Shown piece after piece: positions 1 to 8,104 of a stretch of 59,090 nucleotides of DNA. The stretch is from Alphaproteobacteria bacterium (GTDB lineage Bacteria > Pseudomonadota > Alphaproteobacteria > Rhodobacterales > Rhodobacteraceae), in the NCBI GenBank assembly GCA_030432315.1, contig JAUIHM010000008.1, positions 1 through 59,090 on the forward strand, read 5' to 3'. A program made the position numbers and the translations under genes. The notes beneath the pieces are model-generated. The model saw only the letters and a program-made list of their open reading frames with translations, made no database searches and had not been told where the DNA came from. Within the stretch, counting starts at the first letter, position 1; every line of letters starts with the position of its first letter.

Positions 1-1250
1 ACCACCGCGATGGCCAGAACATACGGGAACCAGCTCAGACCGGTTGCGAATGCCGCCGACGTCAGGGCCACACCCTGGACATCACCGGTGGTCGCGATCA
101 TGCCGCTTTCGGCGAGCACGAACCGGCCGGTTTCAGGGTCGATGATCTGAACGCCGGAAATGGTGATGACAAGTGCGGTCATCGTACAGATGACGACCGT
201 ATCGATGAACGGCTCAAGCAACGAGACGACACCTTCGGTGATCGGCTCCTTGGTCCGTACGGCGGAGTGGGCGATTGCGGCGGAGCCGACACCGGCCTCG
301 TTCGAGAAGGCCGCCCGCTTGAAGCCCTGGATCAGGGCGCCCACGAGGCCGCCCGCCACGCCGAGACCGGTGAAGGCGCCTTCGAAGATCTGACCGAAGG
401 CCCAGCCGATCTGCCCCGCGTTCATCAGGAGGATGATCAGCGCGGTGCCGACATAGAGGATGCCCATGAACGGCACGACCTTCTCGGTCACGTTGGCGAT
501 CGACTTGATGCCGCCGATGATCACCGCGAAAACGATCCCTGCGAAGATCACGCCGGTGATCCAGCCCGGATAGGCACCGAAAATGCCTGCAAGCTGCGCA
601 TGTGCCTGGTTGGCCTGGAACATGTTGCCGCCGCCGAACGAGCCGAGGATGCAGAAGATCGAGAACACGATCGCCATGATGCCGCCGCCGGCGATGCCGC
701 GCTCCTTGAAGCCCTTGACCATGTAATACATCGGTCCGCCGGACACCGTGCCGTCGGGGTATTCGTTGCGGTATTTCACGCCCAGCGTACATTCGGTGAA
801 TTTCGACGCCATGCCGAGCAGCCCGGCGAGGATCATCCAGAAGGTCGCGCCCGGTCCCCCAATGCCGACCGCAACCGCCACACCGGCGATGTTGCCCAGA
901 CCGACGGTGCCCGAAAGCGCGGTCGCCAGCGCCTGGAAATGGCTGACCTCACCCGCATCGTTGGGGTCGGAATAGTCCCCCTTGACGAGGCTGATCGCGT
1001 GACCGAAGGCACGAAACTGGATAAAGCGGAAATACCAGGTGAAGACCGAAGCGCCGACCACGAGCCAGAGCACGATCCACGGAAAATTCGTCAGCGGAAT
1101 GGGGGCGAAAATCAGACTGACGAACCATCCGGTTGAATTCGCGAAAACCTCATTGACTTTCGCGTCGATCGACCCGGCTTCCTGCGCCCAGGCCGCCGAA
1201 GCCATTGTTGCGAGCAACAGTGCGCCCGCGGAAATTCCTCGAATTCGCAT
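1..1250 (-). CDS. Sodium:alanine/glycine symporter, AGCS family (3' end beyond window)
   Basis: Integral inner-membrane symporter that imports small neutral amino acids with Na+. The reverse strand from 1250 begins MRIRGISAGALLLATMASAAWA, which looks like a cleavable signal peptide, and then runs through successive hydrophobic helices. Family-typical stretches include ALSGTVGLGNIAGVAVA, GGPGATFWM, TECTLGVKYR and GGPMYYMVKG, and FSNEAGVGSAAIAHS near the middle. The frame is still open at base 1, so the carboxyl end is missing. The gene starts 13 bases after the stop of the universal-stress gene on the same strand, so the two are probably co-transcribed. The substrate (alanine or glycine) cannot be told from sequence. 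Confidence 0.93.
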   Translation of the reverse strand, partial: MRIRGISAGALLLATMASAAWAQEAGSIDAKVNEVFANSTGWFVSLIFAPIPLTNFPWIVLWLVVGASVFTWYFRFIQFRAFGHAISLVKGDYSDPNDAGEVSHFQALATALSGTVGLGNIAGVAVAVGIGGPGATFWMILAGLLGMASKFTECTLGVKYRNEYPDGTVSGGPMYYMVKGFKERGIAGGGIMAIVFSIFCILGSFGGGNMFQANQAHAQLAGIFGAYPGWITGVIFAGIVFAVIIGGIKSIANVTEKVVPFMGILYVGTALIILLMNAGQIGWAFGQIFEGAFTGLGVAGGLVGALIQGFKRAAFSNEAGVGSAAIAHSAVRTKEPITEGVVSLLEPFIDTVVICTMTALVITISGVQIIDPETGRFVLAESGMIATTGDVQGVALTSAAFATGLSWFPYVLAIAV

Positions 1251-1263
1251 GTTCTGTCCTGCT

Positions 1264-1698
1264 TTATGGAATGATTGTCACTGGAACGGTCGCAGCGGCG
1301 ACCAGCTTGCCGGAAACACTGCCGAAGAGCCGCTCCCGCAAACCGCCGTCGCCGGTGCGGCCGATGATGATCTGGGTTACGCCTTTCGCGGTGGCTATCT
1401 CATTGAGAAGCTGCGCCGGATCGCCGTGGCGGACCTCTTCGGAAACCTTATAGCCCTCTGCCCTTGCGGCTTCGGCGGCTGGCGAAAGCACATGGGCCCG
1501 CGCCTTGTCGATTTCCTGTTCCCGGCGTTTGTGCCGCGCCGCGAGTTCATCGGGCGTATGAAAGCTGTAAGGTGACCAGTCGATCACAAACGCCAGAGTG
1601 ATCTCGCAATCCCCGATCAGCGTCGCCATGGTCTTGGCGTAGGCGAGCGCCCGCTCACCAGCCGTCGAGCCGTCGAGCCCGACCAGTATACATGTCAT
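1264..1698 (-). CDS. Universal stress protein, UspA family
   Basis: Cytoplasmic 144-residue single-domain Usp. It starts MTCILVGLDGSTAGERAL, the usual first beta strand and loop. It ends with the ATP-binding pattern G-R-T-G-x-G-G-L-x-E-R-L-F-G-S-V-S, followed by a strand ending VPVTIIP. The ATP-binding loop (GxxGx9GS) is intact, which suggests an ATP-binding Usp. The gene lies directly upstream of the AGCS symporter, so the stress protein is probably co-expressed with the transporter. The trigger and partner are not evident. Confidence 0.92.
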   Translation of the reverse strand: MTCILVGLDGSTAGERALAYAKTMATLIGDCEITLAFVIDWSPYSFHTPDELAARHKRREQEIDKARAHVLSPAAEAARAEGYKVSEEVRHGDPAQLLNEIATAKGVTQIIIGRTGDGGLRERLFGSVSGKLVAAATVPVTIIP

Positions 1699-2306
1699 TG
1701 CACGTCCCCCTGTTGTTCATGACGGAAGTGTGAAGGACCGGCGCAAAGCAATGCAAGAAAAATAAGCGGATTTCGATGAAACTGTCGGATGAATGCAGGA
1801 TTTTACCGCGAATTTCCGTAAAACGTCAGAAATAGAGCAGAAGTTTACCGGCGGTGGCAGCCCCGGCGACAGGGGCCACCGAAAGCCGACCCGCCGTCCG
1901 GCGGGTGCGTCACGCCCGAAGATGCTCTCGAATACCGGCGGAATTCAGAGGTCGCAAAGCAACCCGAACCCGTGCCGAAGCGGCCAACACACCGGATTGG
2001 GGCCCGGCAAATACATACTCGAAACACACGGCCGCCATCCGGTCTGCACCCGTCTGACGCGACGCAGGGTCAAGTTCGTCGGGAATGTTTAAAGTCACGT
2101 TACTGCCACCCGAAAGTTCTCCCTCCGGCGCAGATCCAACATTTTGTTGCGCCAAAACAACGGATCAGGCTCAATCCGGGGTATTTGTTATGATACGGAA
2201 ACAGTGAGGTTGGCAGGCTGGCATTGATCCCCAATCGGAGAAAATACTAGATGGAACGGCAATCGAGGCCTGCCCGTTCGGGCCGCCAGCACAGGGGATA
2301 TGTTCA
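1699..2306. other. 608-base gene-free region between uspA and the GNAT gene
   Basis: No reading frame here shows the strong G/C third-position bias of the neighbours. The longest candidates (for example 1910-2155 on the reverse strand) have near-random third positions and no recognisable family. The stretch must hold the promoters of the divergent usp-symporter operon and the GNAT gene. It contains two adjacent GC-rich hairpins at 1853-1880 and 1889-1906. I looked for a glycine riboswitch, because some AGCS genes have one, and did not find its conserved cores. Confidence 0.6.
1853..1906. repeat. Two adjacent GC-rich inverted repeats
   Basis: First hairpin: GGTGGCAGCCCC (1853-1864) against GGGGCCACC (1872-1880), near-perfect with one bulge. 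Second: ACCCGCCG TC CGGCGGGT (1889-1906), a perfect 8-base stem with a 2-base loop. Neither is followed by a T run on either strand, so they are not typical intrinsic terminators. They could be structured leader RNA or protein sites. Confidence 0.45.
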
Positions 2307-2618
2307 ATGAAACCGGATCTGCACGAAGTCGGCCATGAGGAACAGGAGACCCGCGGACGTTACGTCTGGCGTGCGCCGGAGGGCCAGGAGGCGGAACTGA
2401 CTTATTCAAGGGCCGGTGAGCATCTGATAATCATCGACCATACCAGCGTCCCGCGCGCACTCGGCGGCAAGGGCATCGGCCAGGTGCTGGTGGAACGGGC
2501 GGTGGCGGACGCGCGCGCCGCCGGCAAGAGCATCCTGCCGCTCTGCACCTATGCGGCGGCACAGTTCCGTCGTCATCCCGAATGGAGCGACCTGCTGCAA
2601 AAGCGGAAGGGCGCCTGA
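2307..2618 (+). CDS. Small GNAT-type N-acetyltransferase (YjdJ/NATD1-like)
   Basis: 103 residues, the size of the minimal acetyltransferase family that includes bacterial YjdJ and human NATD1. The core EAELTYSRAGEHLIIIDHTSVPRALGGKGIGQVLVERAV contains the acetyl-CoA-binding motif with R-x-x-G-K-G-I-G. It is followed by the conserved ILPLCTYAAAQFRRHPEW, where the C and the HPEW are family hallmarks. The acceptor is unknown for this family. The gene stands alone, with pirin about 100 bases downstream on the same strand. Confidence 0.88.
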   Translation: MKPDLHEVGHEEQETRGRYVWRAPEGQEAELTYSRAGEHLIIIDHTSVPRALGGKGIGQVLVERAVADARAAGKSILPLCTYAAAQFRRHPEWSDLLQKRKGA

Positions 2619-2722
2619 CCGGCCCGCGCCGCGCGGGCCCTGCCTGGCACTTCGCGGAGCAGGACCGACCCCGGAATACGTCCGTCGCACCAGGATACCC
2701 TTTCCGAGAAAAGGAGAAACAG

Positions 2723-3655
2723 ATGAGCTGGAACCCGACACTGAATGCGCTCTCACCGGAAACGGACGGCGTGGATGCGATTGAAACCCTGATCATTCCC
2801 CGCACCCGCGACATTGGCGGATTTGAGGTGCGCCGCGCCCTGCCCGCGCCGAAACGGCAGATGGTCGGCCCGTTCATCTTCTTCGACCAGATGGGCCCGG
2901 CCGAGTTTCTCACCGGCCAGGGCATCGACGTGCGGCCGCACCCGCATATCGGTCTCGCCACCGTCACCTACCTGTTCCGCGGCGAGTTCCAGCACCGGGA
3001 CAGCCTCGGCTCCGATCAGATGATCCATCCAGGCGCCGTCAACTGGATGATCGCCGGAAACGGCGTCACCCATTCGGAGCGCACCAGCGCGGCGACGCGG
3101 CAAAACCCCAGCTCGCTGTTCGGCATCCAAACATGGGTTGCCCTTCCCGACGAGGCCGAGGACGTGAATGCGGCCTTTGAACATCACGGCAAGGAGACGC
3201 TGCCGTTTCTCAGCGAGGCCGGCGCTACGGCGCGGCTGATCCTCGGCACAGCCTGGGGCGAGCGCGCGCCGGTCCGGACCTTCAACGAGATGTTCTATGC
3301 CGACGCGGAGCTGGAACCGGGCGCGGCGATACCGCTTCCCGACGGGCACGAGGATCGGGGCATCTACGTGGTCAGCGGCTCGGTCACGGTCGGCGGCGAC
3401 ACCCTCGATACCGGATCAATGGCCGTATTCCGTCCCGGTGACCGGCTCAGCCTGAAGGCCGGACATGCCGGAGCCCGCCTTATGCTGCTCGGCGGAGAAA
3501 CCCTTGGCGGCCCGCGCCACATCTGGTGGAACTTTGTCGCCTCGTCGAAGGAGCGGATCGACGCCGCGAAGGAAGCCTGGCAGGCCGGCGACTGGGAACA
3601 CGGCCGCTTTCAGCTGCCCCCCGGCGATACGGAGGAGTTCATCCCGCTGCCCTGA
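2723..3655 (+). CDS. Pirin family protein
   Basis: 310-residue bicupin. The amino-terminal cupin carries the metal ligands as H-P-H (His73 and His75) and G-V-T-H-S-E (His117 and Glu119), the usual pirin set for Fe/Mn, so a quercetinase-like or redox-sensing role is possible. The C-terminal pirin domain includes DGHEDRGIYVVSGSV and PRHIWWNFVASS. I chose the ATG at 2723 because AAGGAGA lies just upstream; the frame stays open earlier but without a ribosome site. It converges with the O-methyltransferase gene, whose stop is 12 bases away. Confidence 0.92.
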   Translation: MSWNPTLNALSPETDGVDAIETLIIPRTRDIGGFEVRRALPAPKRQMVGPFIFFDQMGPAEFLTGQGIDVRPHPHIGLATVTYLFRGEFQHRDSLGSDQMIHPGAVNWMIAGNGVTHSERTSAATRQNPSSLFGIQTWVALPDEAEDVNAAFEHHGKETLPFLSEAGATARLILGTAWGERAPVRTFNEMFYADAELEPGAAIPLPDGHEDRGIYVVSGSVTVGGDTLDTGSMAVFRPGDRLSLKAGHAGARLMLLGGETLGGPRHIWWNFVASSKERIDAAKEAWQAGDWEHGRFQLPPGDTEEFIPLP

Positions 3656-3667
3656 CCTTTCCGGGCC

Positions 3668-4330
3668 TCACCCGACGATCACCAGCGCGAACCCGTCCCA
3701 GCCTTTCGCGCCGACCGTCTGCACGGCGGTGGCGCTCAGCTTCGGATGCGCGCCCAAGGCCGCGAAAAGCTGCCGGCCGCCAATGACGTTCGGGTCGGTG
3801 TCGTCCGGGTCGGCGACCTGGCCGCCCCGCACCACATTGTCGAACACCAGCACGGTGCCAGGCCGCGACAGTTTCAGCACCCGGTCGAGATAGTTCGGAT
3901 TGTTCGGCTTGTCCGCGTCCACAAAAACAAAATCGAACGGAGCCTGCCCTTCAAGGGTCGGCAGCACCTCCAGCGCCGGCCCCTCGCGCAGGTCGACCAC
4001 CCCGTCCAGCCCGGCCCGGACAAGGTTTTTCCGCGCCACCGCCGCATGGGCGGGCTCGGCCTCGATGGTGACCATCGCGCCACCCGGCGGCAGCGCCCGG
4101 GCCAGCCAGATGCTGGAATAGCCGCCAAGAGTGCCGATCTCCAGAATCCGCCGTGCCCCGCACATCCGCGCCATCAGATGCAGCAGCCTGCCCTGATTGG
4201 GCGCCACGTCGATCGCCGGCAGACCGGCCGCGGCATTCGCTTCCAGAGCGCCTTCCAGCACCGGATCGGCCGGAAGCAGCGAAGTGCAGATAAAATCATC
4301 CATGGCCTGCCAGCCGTTTCGTTCCGCCAT
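3668..4330 (-). CDS. SAM-dependent O-methyltransferase (class I, CCoAOMT-like)
   Basis: 220 residues of the O-methyltransferase family 3 fold. Motif I is RRILEIGTLGGYSSIWLARALP, an acidic strand-end residue precedes the second nucleotide loop (VTIEAEP), and FDFVFVDADKPNN holds the catalytic/metal Asp region. VFDNVVRGGQVADP matches the family's conserved D-N segment. The substrate is unknown; small catechol-type acceptors are usual for the family. The start has AAGGGGGA upstream and lies 15 bases after the petR stop, so it is the third gene of a petP-petR-OMT operon. Confidence 0.9.
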   Translation of the reverse strand: MAERNGWQAMDDFICTSLLPADPVLEGALEANAAAGLPAIDVAPNQGRLLHLMARMCGARRILEIGTLGGYSSIWLARALPPGGAMVTIEAEPAHAAVARKNLVRAGLDGVVDLREGPALEVLPTLEGQAPFDFVFVDADKPNNPNYLDRVLKLSRPGTVLVFDNVVRGGQVADPDDTDPNVIGGRQLFAALGAHPKLSATAVQTVGAKGWDGFALVIVG

Positions 4331-4345
4331 GCCGTTTCCCCCTTG

Positions 4346-5050
4346 TCAGTCCGGTGCCAGCATGTACCCCGCGCCGCGCACCGTCTGCAGGTAACGCGGG
4401 GTTTTCGGGTCGGCCTCGATCTTGCGCCGGAGCCGGGTGATCTGCACGTCAACCGCCCGCTCCTGGGCCTCGGCCACGCCGCCGCCAAGTTCCTCGACCA
4501 GTTCCATCCGGCTCACCGGCTCATGGACCTTGGCGGCAAAAATCCGCATCAGCATCGATTCGGTCGCCGTCAGCCGGATCATTTCGCGGTTGCGCCACAA
4601 CTCGCCCCGGGTAACGTCGTAGCGTACCTGGCCGAGATGGATCGTCTTCGGCGGCTCCGAACGCGGCACCGGTTTGGGCACCCGGCGCAGGATGGCGTTG
4701 ATCCTGAGCAGCAGTTCGCGGGGCTCGAACGGTTTGGGCAGGTAATCGTCGGCGCCGGCCTCCAGCCCCTTTATCCGGTCCTCGGCATCGCCGCGCGCCG
4801 TCAACAGCAGGATCGGCGTGTTCAGGGTTTCCCGCAGGCTCTCGGTCAGCTGCACGCCGGTTTCGCCCGGCATCATCACATCGAGCACGATCAGGTCGAA
4901 ATCCAGCCCCTCCAGCAGCTTGCGGGCATGGGCCGCGTCCCGGGCCACCGAGACCCAGAAGCCGTTGCGGGCGAGGAACTTCTGCAGCAGCCCGCGAATC
5001 CTGGCGTCGTCATCGACGACAAGAACGTGGGCGTCGGGGGCGTCAGTCAT
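4346..5050 (-). CDS. petR: OmpR/PhoB-type response regulator, PetR-like
   Basis: 234 residues: an amino-terminal receiver domain, then a winged-helix DNA-binding domain. Receiver residues are visible: the acidic triad VVDDD at 11-15, phospho-acceptor Asp57 in LIVLDVMMPG, Thr84 and Lys106 in YLPKPF. The C-terminal half has the PhoB pattern ending LQTVRGAGYML. I start at ATG 5050, so its first 8 bases overlap the upstream MarR gene. The pair MarR-type PetP plus PetR is known from Rhodobacter capsulatus, where petR lies by the bc1 operon and is needed for growth. Here petABC is only about 7 kb away, which supports the name. No cognate histidine kinase is encoded nearby. Confidence 0.85.
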   Translation of the reverse strand: MTDAPDAHVLVVDDDARIRGLLQKFLARNGFWVSVARDAAHARKLLEGLDFDLIVLDVMMPGETGVQLTESLRETLNTPILLLTARGDAEDRIKGLEAGADDYLPKPFEPRELLLRINAILRRVPKPVPRSEPPKTIHLGQVRYDVTRGELWRNREMIRLTATESMLMRIFAAKVHEPVSRMELVEELGGGVAEAQERAVDVQITRLRRKIEADPKTPRYLQTVRGAGYMLAPD

Positions 5051-5564
5051 GTTTCGCATTCTCCAGCGAGCGCAGGACACGGTCGCGCAGGTCGCTGTCG
5101 ATCATGTTCTCCAGCACCTTGCGGAACCCGGCCACCGCTTCCGGTCCGGCATTGGAATAGGCCATGCGCATCCGCCGCCTCTGGGCGTGCGACAGTTCGG
5201 TTTCCAGCGCCTGGCCCTTGGCGGTCAGATAGAGGTTGCGCTGCCGCCGGTCCCTGCGCCCCACCCGGCTCTCGACGAGGCCGTCATCCACCAGTTGCCG
5301 CAGCACCCGGTTCAGGCTCTGCTTGGTCACCCCGAGAATGCCCAGCAGCTCATTGACCGTCAGTCCCGAATGCCGGTTGATGAAATGCACCGCCCGGTGA
5401 TGGGCACGGCCGTAATTGTAGCCCTCCAGAATCCGGTCGGGATCGGCGGTGAACCCGCGATAGGCGAAATACATCAGCTCAATTCCCTGACGCAGCTGGT
5501 CGTCCGTCAGGAACAGAAGCTGTTCGCTGCGGGTGGCGTTGGTCGTGAAACTGCGATCGGCCAT
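5043..5564 (-). CDS. petP: MarR family regulator, PetP-like
   Basis: 173-residue MarR-type winged-helix regulator. The HTH reads SGLTVNELLGILGVTKQSLNRVLRQLVDDGLV, and the wing R-x-x-R-R-D-R-R-Q-R-N-L-Y-L-T-A-K-G is classical. I chose ATG 5564, with GAAGGAC 8 bases upstream, over ATG 5612 and earlier codons that lack a ribosome site. It overlaps petR by 8 bases, indicating translational coupling. The divergent 154-base gap to ilvE holds overlapping palindromes that may be its operator. In R. capsulatus, petP and petR are co-transcribed and linked to the bc1 genes. Confidence 0.83.
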   Translation of the reverse strand: MADRSFTTNATRSEQLLFLTDDQLRQGIELMYFAYRGFTADPDRILEGYNYGRAHHRAVHFINRHSGLTVNELLGILGVTKQSLNRVLRQLVDDGLVESRVGRRDRRQRNLYLTAKGQALETELSHAQRRRMRMAYSNAGPEAVAGFRKVLENMIDSDLRDRVLRSLENAKHD

Positions 5565-5600
5565 CGCACTGTCCTTCAATCCATGCAGGGGTTCACAGTT

Positions 5601-5632
5601 TATGTCAGCCATGTTGACATTCCAAGAGTCAA
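5601..5632. promoter_or_regulatory. Candidate PetP operator in the petP/ilvE divergent region
   Basis: Two overlapping inverted repeats lie just upstream of petP: TTGAC-N9-GTCAA (5614-5632) and TGTCA-N7-TGACA (5603-5619). MarR dimers bind palindromes of about this size near their own start, so autoregulation is plausible. The site spans the alternative upstream ATG (5612), which supports the shorter petP start. Confidence 0.45.
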
Positions 5633-5718
5633 ATGGTAGCCGATTCCAACTTTTGCGAAATAAACTGTCGCAGGGAGCGACGGTTTGGTAATTTTTGAGA
5701 ATATGAAGGGAATATCTC

Positions 5719-6588
5719 ATGGCTGGCGCATATGACGATCGGGATGGAGTCATCTGGATGGATGGCGCTTTCGTGCCGTGGCGCGAGGCGAAAGTCCATG
5801 TGCTCACCCACGCCCTGCACTATGCCAGCAGCGTCTTCGAAGGCGAACGGGCCTACAACGGCAGGATCTTCAAGAGCCGGGCTCACAGCGAACGGCTCCT
5901 GAAGTCCTGCGACTATCTCGACATTCCCCGACCGATGACCGTCGAGGAACTGGACGCCGCGAAAGCCGACACCCTCGCGAAGTCCGGCCTAACCGACGCC
6001 TATGTCCGCCCGGTGATCTGGCGCGGCTCCGGCCCCGACATGGGTGTCGCTTCCGCCCGCAACCCGGTCCACACCGCCATCGCGGTCTGGGAATGGGGCG
6101 CCTATTACGGCGATGCCAAGATGAAGGGCGCGAAGCTCGACATTTCCGCCTGGAAACGCCCCAGCCCGGAAACCATCCCCTGCTTCGCCAAGGCCAGCGG
6201 GCTTTACATGATCTGCACCATGTCGAAACACGCCGCCGAGGCCAAGGGCTGTTCGGACGCCCTGATGATGGACTACCGCGGCTATGTCGCCGAAGCGACG
6301 GGTGCCAACGTGTTCTTCGTCAGGGACGGGGCGGTCCACACGCCAAAACCCGACTGCTTCCTCAACGGCCTGACCCGGCAGACGGTGATCGAACTGCTGC
6401 AGAAGAAGGGAATCGAGCTGATCGAGCGCCATATCGAGCCTTCGGAACTCGAAAGTTTCGAACAGTGCTGGCTGACCGGCACCGCCGCCGAAGTGACGCC
6501 GGTCGGTCAGATCGGCGACTACAGCTTCGAGGTCGGCGCCCTGACCCGGGACATCGCAAAGACCTACGAACTGTTCGTCCGCGCCTGA
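5719..6588 (+). CDS. ilvE: Branched-chain amino-acid aminotransferase
   Basis: 289-residue fold-type IV PLP enzyme, cytoplasmic. It interconverts Leu/Ile/Val and their 2-oxo acids. Visible landmarks are HALHYASSVFEGERAY at the start, the PLP lysine Lys158 in PCFAKASGLY, and the signature EATGANVFFVRDG. GLTRQTVIELLQKKGIE and TGTAAEVTPVGQI complete the phosphate-binding cup. Length is standard. It is divergent from petP and followed by a long GC-rich hairpin terminator shared with the convergent XRE gene. Confidence 0.95.
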   Translation: MAGAYDDRDGVIWMDGAFVPWREAKVHVLTHALHYASSVFEGERAYNGRIFKSRAHSERLLKSCDYLDIPRPMTVEELDAAKADTLAKSGLTDAYVRPVIWRGSGPDMGVASARNPVHTAIAVWEWGAYYGDAKMKGAKLDISAWKRPSPETIPCFAKASGLYMICTMSKHAAEAKGCSDALMMDYRGYVAEATGANVFFVRDGAVHTPKPDCFLNGLTRQTVIELLQKKGIELIERHIEPSELESFEQCWLTGTAAEVTPVGQIGDYSFEVGALTRDIAKTYELFVRA

Positions 6589-6613
6589 ACCGGCGGACGG
6601 CCCCGCCATCCCC

Positions 6614-6658
6614 GCGCCGCCGCCCCGTCCGCCCTAGACGGGCACCGGGCGGCGGCGC
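6614..6658. terminator. Bidirectional hairpin between ilvE and the XRE gene
   Basis: Perfect 12-base arms, GCGCCGCCGCCC (6614-6625) and GGGCGGCGGCGC (6647-6658), enclose an inner CCGTC/GACGG stem. It lies between two convergent stops, the expected place for a shared terminator. There is no T run on either side, so termination efficiency is uncertain. Confidence 0.6.
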
Positions 6659-6659
6659 G

Positions 6660-6893
6660 TCAGTCCGACGGTTCCCCGTCATCCGGTGACCAGGCGAGAA
6701 TATCGCCCGGCTGACAGTCGAGCGCGGCACAGATCCGCGCCAGCGTCGCAAAGCGCACGCCCTTGACCTTGCCGGATTTCAGCAGGCTCAGGTTGGTTTC
6801 GGAAATTCCGACGATCTCCGCCAGTTCCCGCGACCGCATCTTCCGCCGCGCCAGCATCACGTCCAGTTCGACAACAATTCCCAAACCGTTCAC
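6660..6893 (-). CDS. Small XRE/Cro-type regulator (YozG-like), partner of DUF2975
   Basis: 77 residues, essentially one HTH: MLARRKMRSRELAEIVGISETNLSLLKSGKVKGVRF, then the conserved IC-A-L-D-C-Q-P-G-D-I-L tail. The start is GTG inside a GTGA overlap with the DUF2975 stop, so the two are translationally coupled. This small-HTH plus DUF2975 pairing recurs across bacteria (YozG/YoaS in Bacillus). The palindrome at 7456-7472, upstream of the operon, is the likely target. Confidence 0.88.
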   Translation of the reverse strand: MNGLGIVVELDVMLARRKMRSRELAEIVGISETNLSLLKSGKVKGVRFATLARICAALDCQPGDILAWSPDDGEPSD

Positions 6894-7426
6894 ACAAACT
6901 GGCGGTTTTCGTCCGCCATTTCCGCCGCCGCGCCATGCGCCCAGCCGAGCACCAGCGCCAGGGCGCCGAAGAACGCGACCTCAACCACCGCACCGGGCAG
7001 CCGGATCATCAGCATCCGTTCGCCGGGCGGATTGGCCCAGGTCAGGACCAGAACCGCCAGTGTCGGCAGAAGAAACCGCACCAGCGCCAGCAGGATCAGC
7101 AGGACGCCGAACATCCGCAGATGCCGTGCCGGTTCGCGGTCGAGAATGCGCCGGTCGTGAAAACAGCCGAACAGCCGGAACAGATGCCAGAGCGCCGCCA
7201 CCGGCACGCCAAGACCGGCCAGGACCAGCGGCACCAGCAGCAAATGCTGCACACCGCCCGGACCGGCCGCCGCACCCGGCAGAACGGACTCCGCCGCCCC
7301 GGCCATGAGCGAAGGCCGCAGGATCAGCGCCGCCGCCAGCCCGACAAGAAAAACAATCGCTGCAAGCACCAGCCAGCGCAACACGCCGCTGACACTCGCC
7401 ACCCGGTCCAGCCCCGCGTCGGTCAT
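6890..7426 (-). CDS. DUF2975 integral membrane protein
   Basis: 178 residues with four hydrophobic helices, roughly at 15-37, 60-84, 105-130 and 148-168. The loop LFRLFGCFHDRRILDREPARHLRMFGVLL is the conserved segment (F-x-x-G-x-I/L-F) that marks DUF2975. Its function is unknown. It is first in an operon with the small XRE regulator, and the architecture suggests a membrane protein controlling or controlled by its paired repressor. It is transcribed divergently from a lipoprotein gene across a 72-base AT-rich gap. Confidence 0.85.
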   Translation of the reverse strand: MTDAGLDRVASVSGVLRWLVLAAIVFLVGLAAALILRPSLMAGAAESVLPGAAAGPGGVQHLLLVPLVLAGLGVPVAALWHLFRLFGCFHDRRILDREPARHLRMFGVLLILLALVRFLLPTLAVLVLTWANPPGERMLMIRLPGAVVEVAFFGALALVLGWAHGAAAEMADENRQFV

Positions 7427-7455
7427 GCCATTATCCCCCTTTCGCGACTCACTTT

Positions 7456-7472
7456 TTTATGTAAAACATAAA
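7456..7472. promoter_or_regulatory. Palindromic operator of the DUF2975-XRE operon
   Basis: Perfect inverted repeat TTTATGT-AAA-ACATAAA in the short divergent gap, about 30 bases upstream of the DUF2975 start and 27 bases before the lipoprotein start. It is strikingly AT-rich against the surrounding GC. The position suits an XRE dimer site that autoregulates the operon and possibly the divergent lipoprotein gene. Confidence 0.6.
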
Positions 7473-7498
7473 TTTCTTAGCATTCAAGGTAAAACTCC

Positions 7499-8080
7499 AT
7501 GCGTATTCCCCTTGCCCTGTTCCTGCTCGCCGGATGTGCGCCCGTTCCGCCGGCCTCCATGCAGGCTCTTTCCGGAGTCGATGTCCTGAGCGTCAGCAGC
7601 GCCGATCTGGCGGTCGCCGTGGACCTCACCGCGCCGCTCGCCATTGAACCGGGGTCGGCCACGCTGTTTCTCGGCGCGACCGGCAAGGACGGCATCTCCA
7701 CGGGCGGCACGTTCATCCTCGCCCGGCGCGCCGCCGCGTCCGAGGGGCGGGACGGCGCCAACCGTCATGTCTACCGGATTTCGGCCGCCGATCTCGCGGC
7801 ATTCGATGCGCTGCGTGCCGAGATTTCCGAAATGAAGGCGGCGGACCCGGACGCGGTAGACGGCAGGGTCTCGGTACAGGCCCGTCCGTGCCGCACCGGC
7901 CCCGTTCCGGCGGACAAACCGTTGCAGATGAGCACCGCGATACGCCTTGCTGCCGATGGTCCGTTCCTGCCCCTGCTTCAAAACCTCGATCTGCGCCAGG
8001 CCGCCGGAACGATGGAAACCGCCCTGCCCGACGTCATTCCGCCCTGCACGTCTGGCAGTCCCGCAATCTCCCGGTTATGA
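7499..8080 (+). CDS. Putative lipoprotein of unknown function
   Basis: 193 residues with a very short signal peptide, MRIPLALFLLAGC, whose lipobox L-A-G-C predicts lipid attachment at Cys13. The rest is soluble, with no domain I recognise. A segment DGRVSVQARPCRTGPVPADKPL holds a second Cys, and another lies near the end (PPCTSG). Codon use is native. It is divergent from the DUF2975 operon across the palindromic site and precedes the nucleoside hydrolase by 24 bases. Confidence 0.75.
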   Translation: MRIPLALFLLAGCAPVPPASMQALSGVDVLSVSSADLAVAVDLTAPLAIEPGSATLFLGATGKDGISTGGTFILARRAAASEGRDGANRHVYRISAADLAAFDALRAEISEMKAADPDAVDGRVSVQARPCRTGPVPADKPLQMSTAIRLAADGPFLPLLQNLDLRQAAGTMETALPDVIPPCTSGSPAISRL

Positions 8081-8104
8081 GGAGGAAACTGTCAGGAAAT
8101 ACCA

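Noticed and set aside
1699..1800. Possible glycine riboswitch before usp and the AGCS symporter
   Set aside because: The conserved glycine-aptamer cores are not present on the reverse strand.
1910..2155. 81-residue reverse frame in the usp-GNAT gap
   Set aside because: Third-position G/C is near random, unlike neighbours, and there is no ribosome site or family match.
5565..5807. Longer petP reading from 5807 or 5612
   Set aside because: Extra residues are not MarR-like, no ribosome site, and they cross the palindromic region and the ilvE start.
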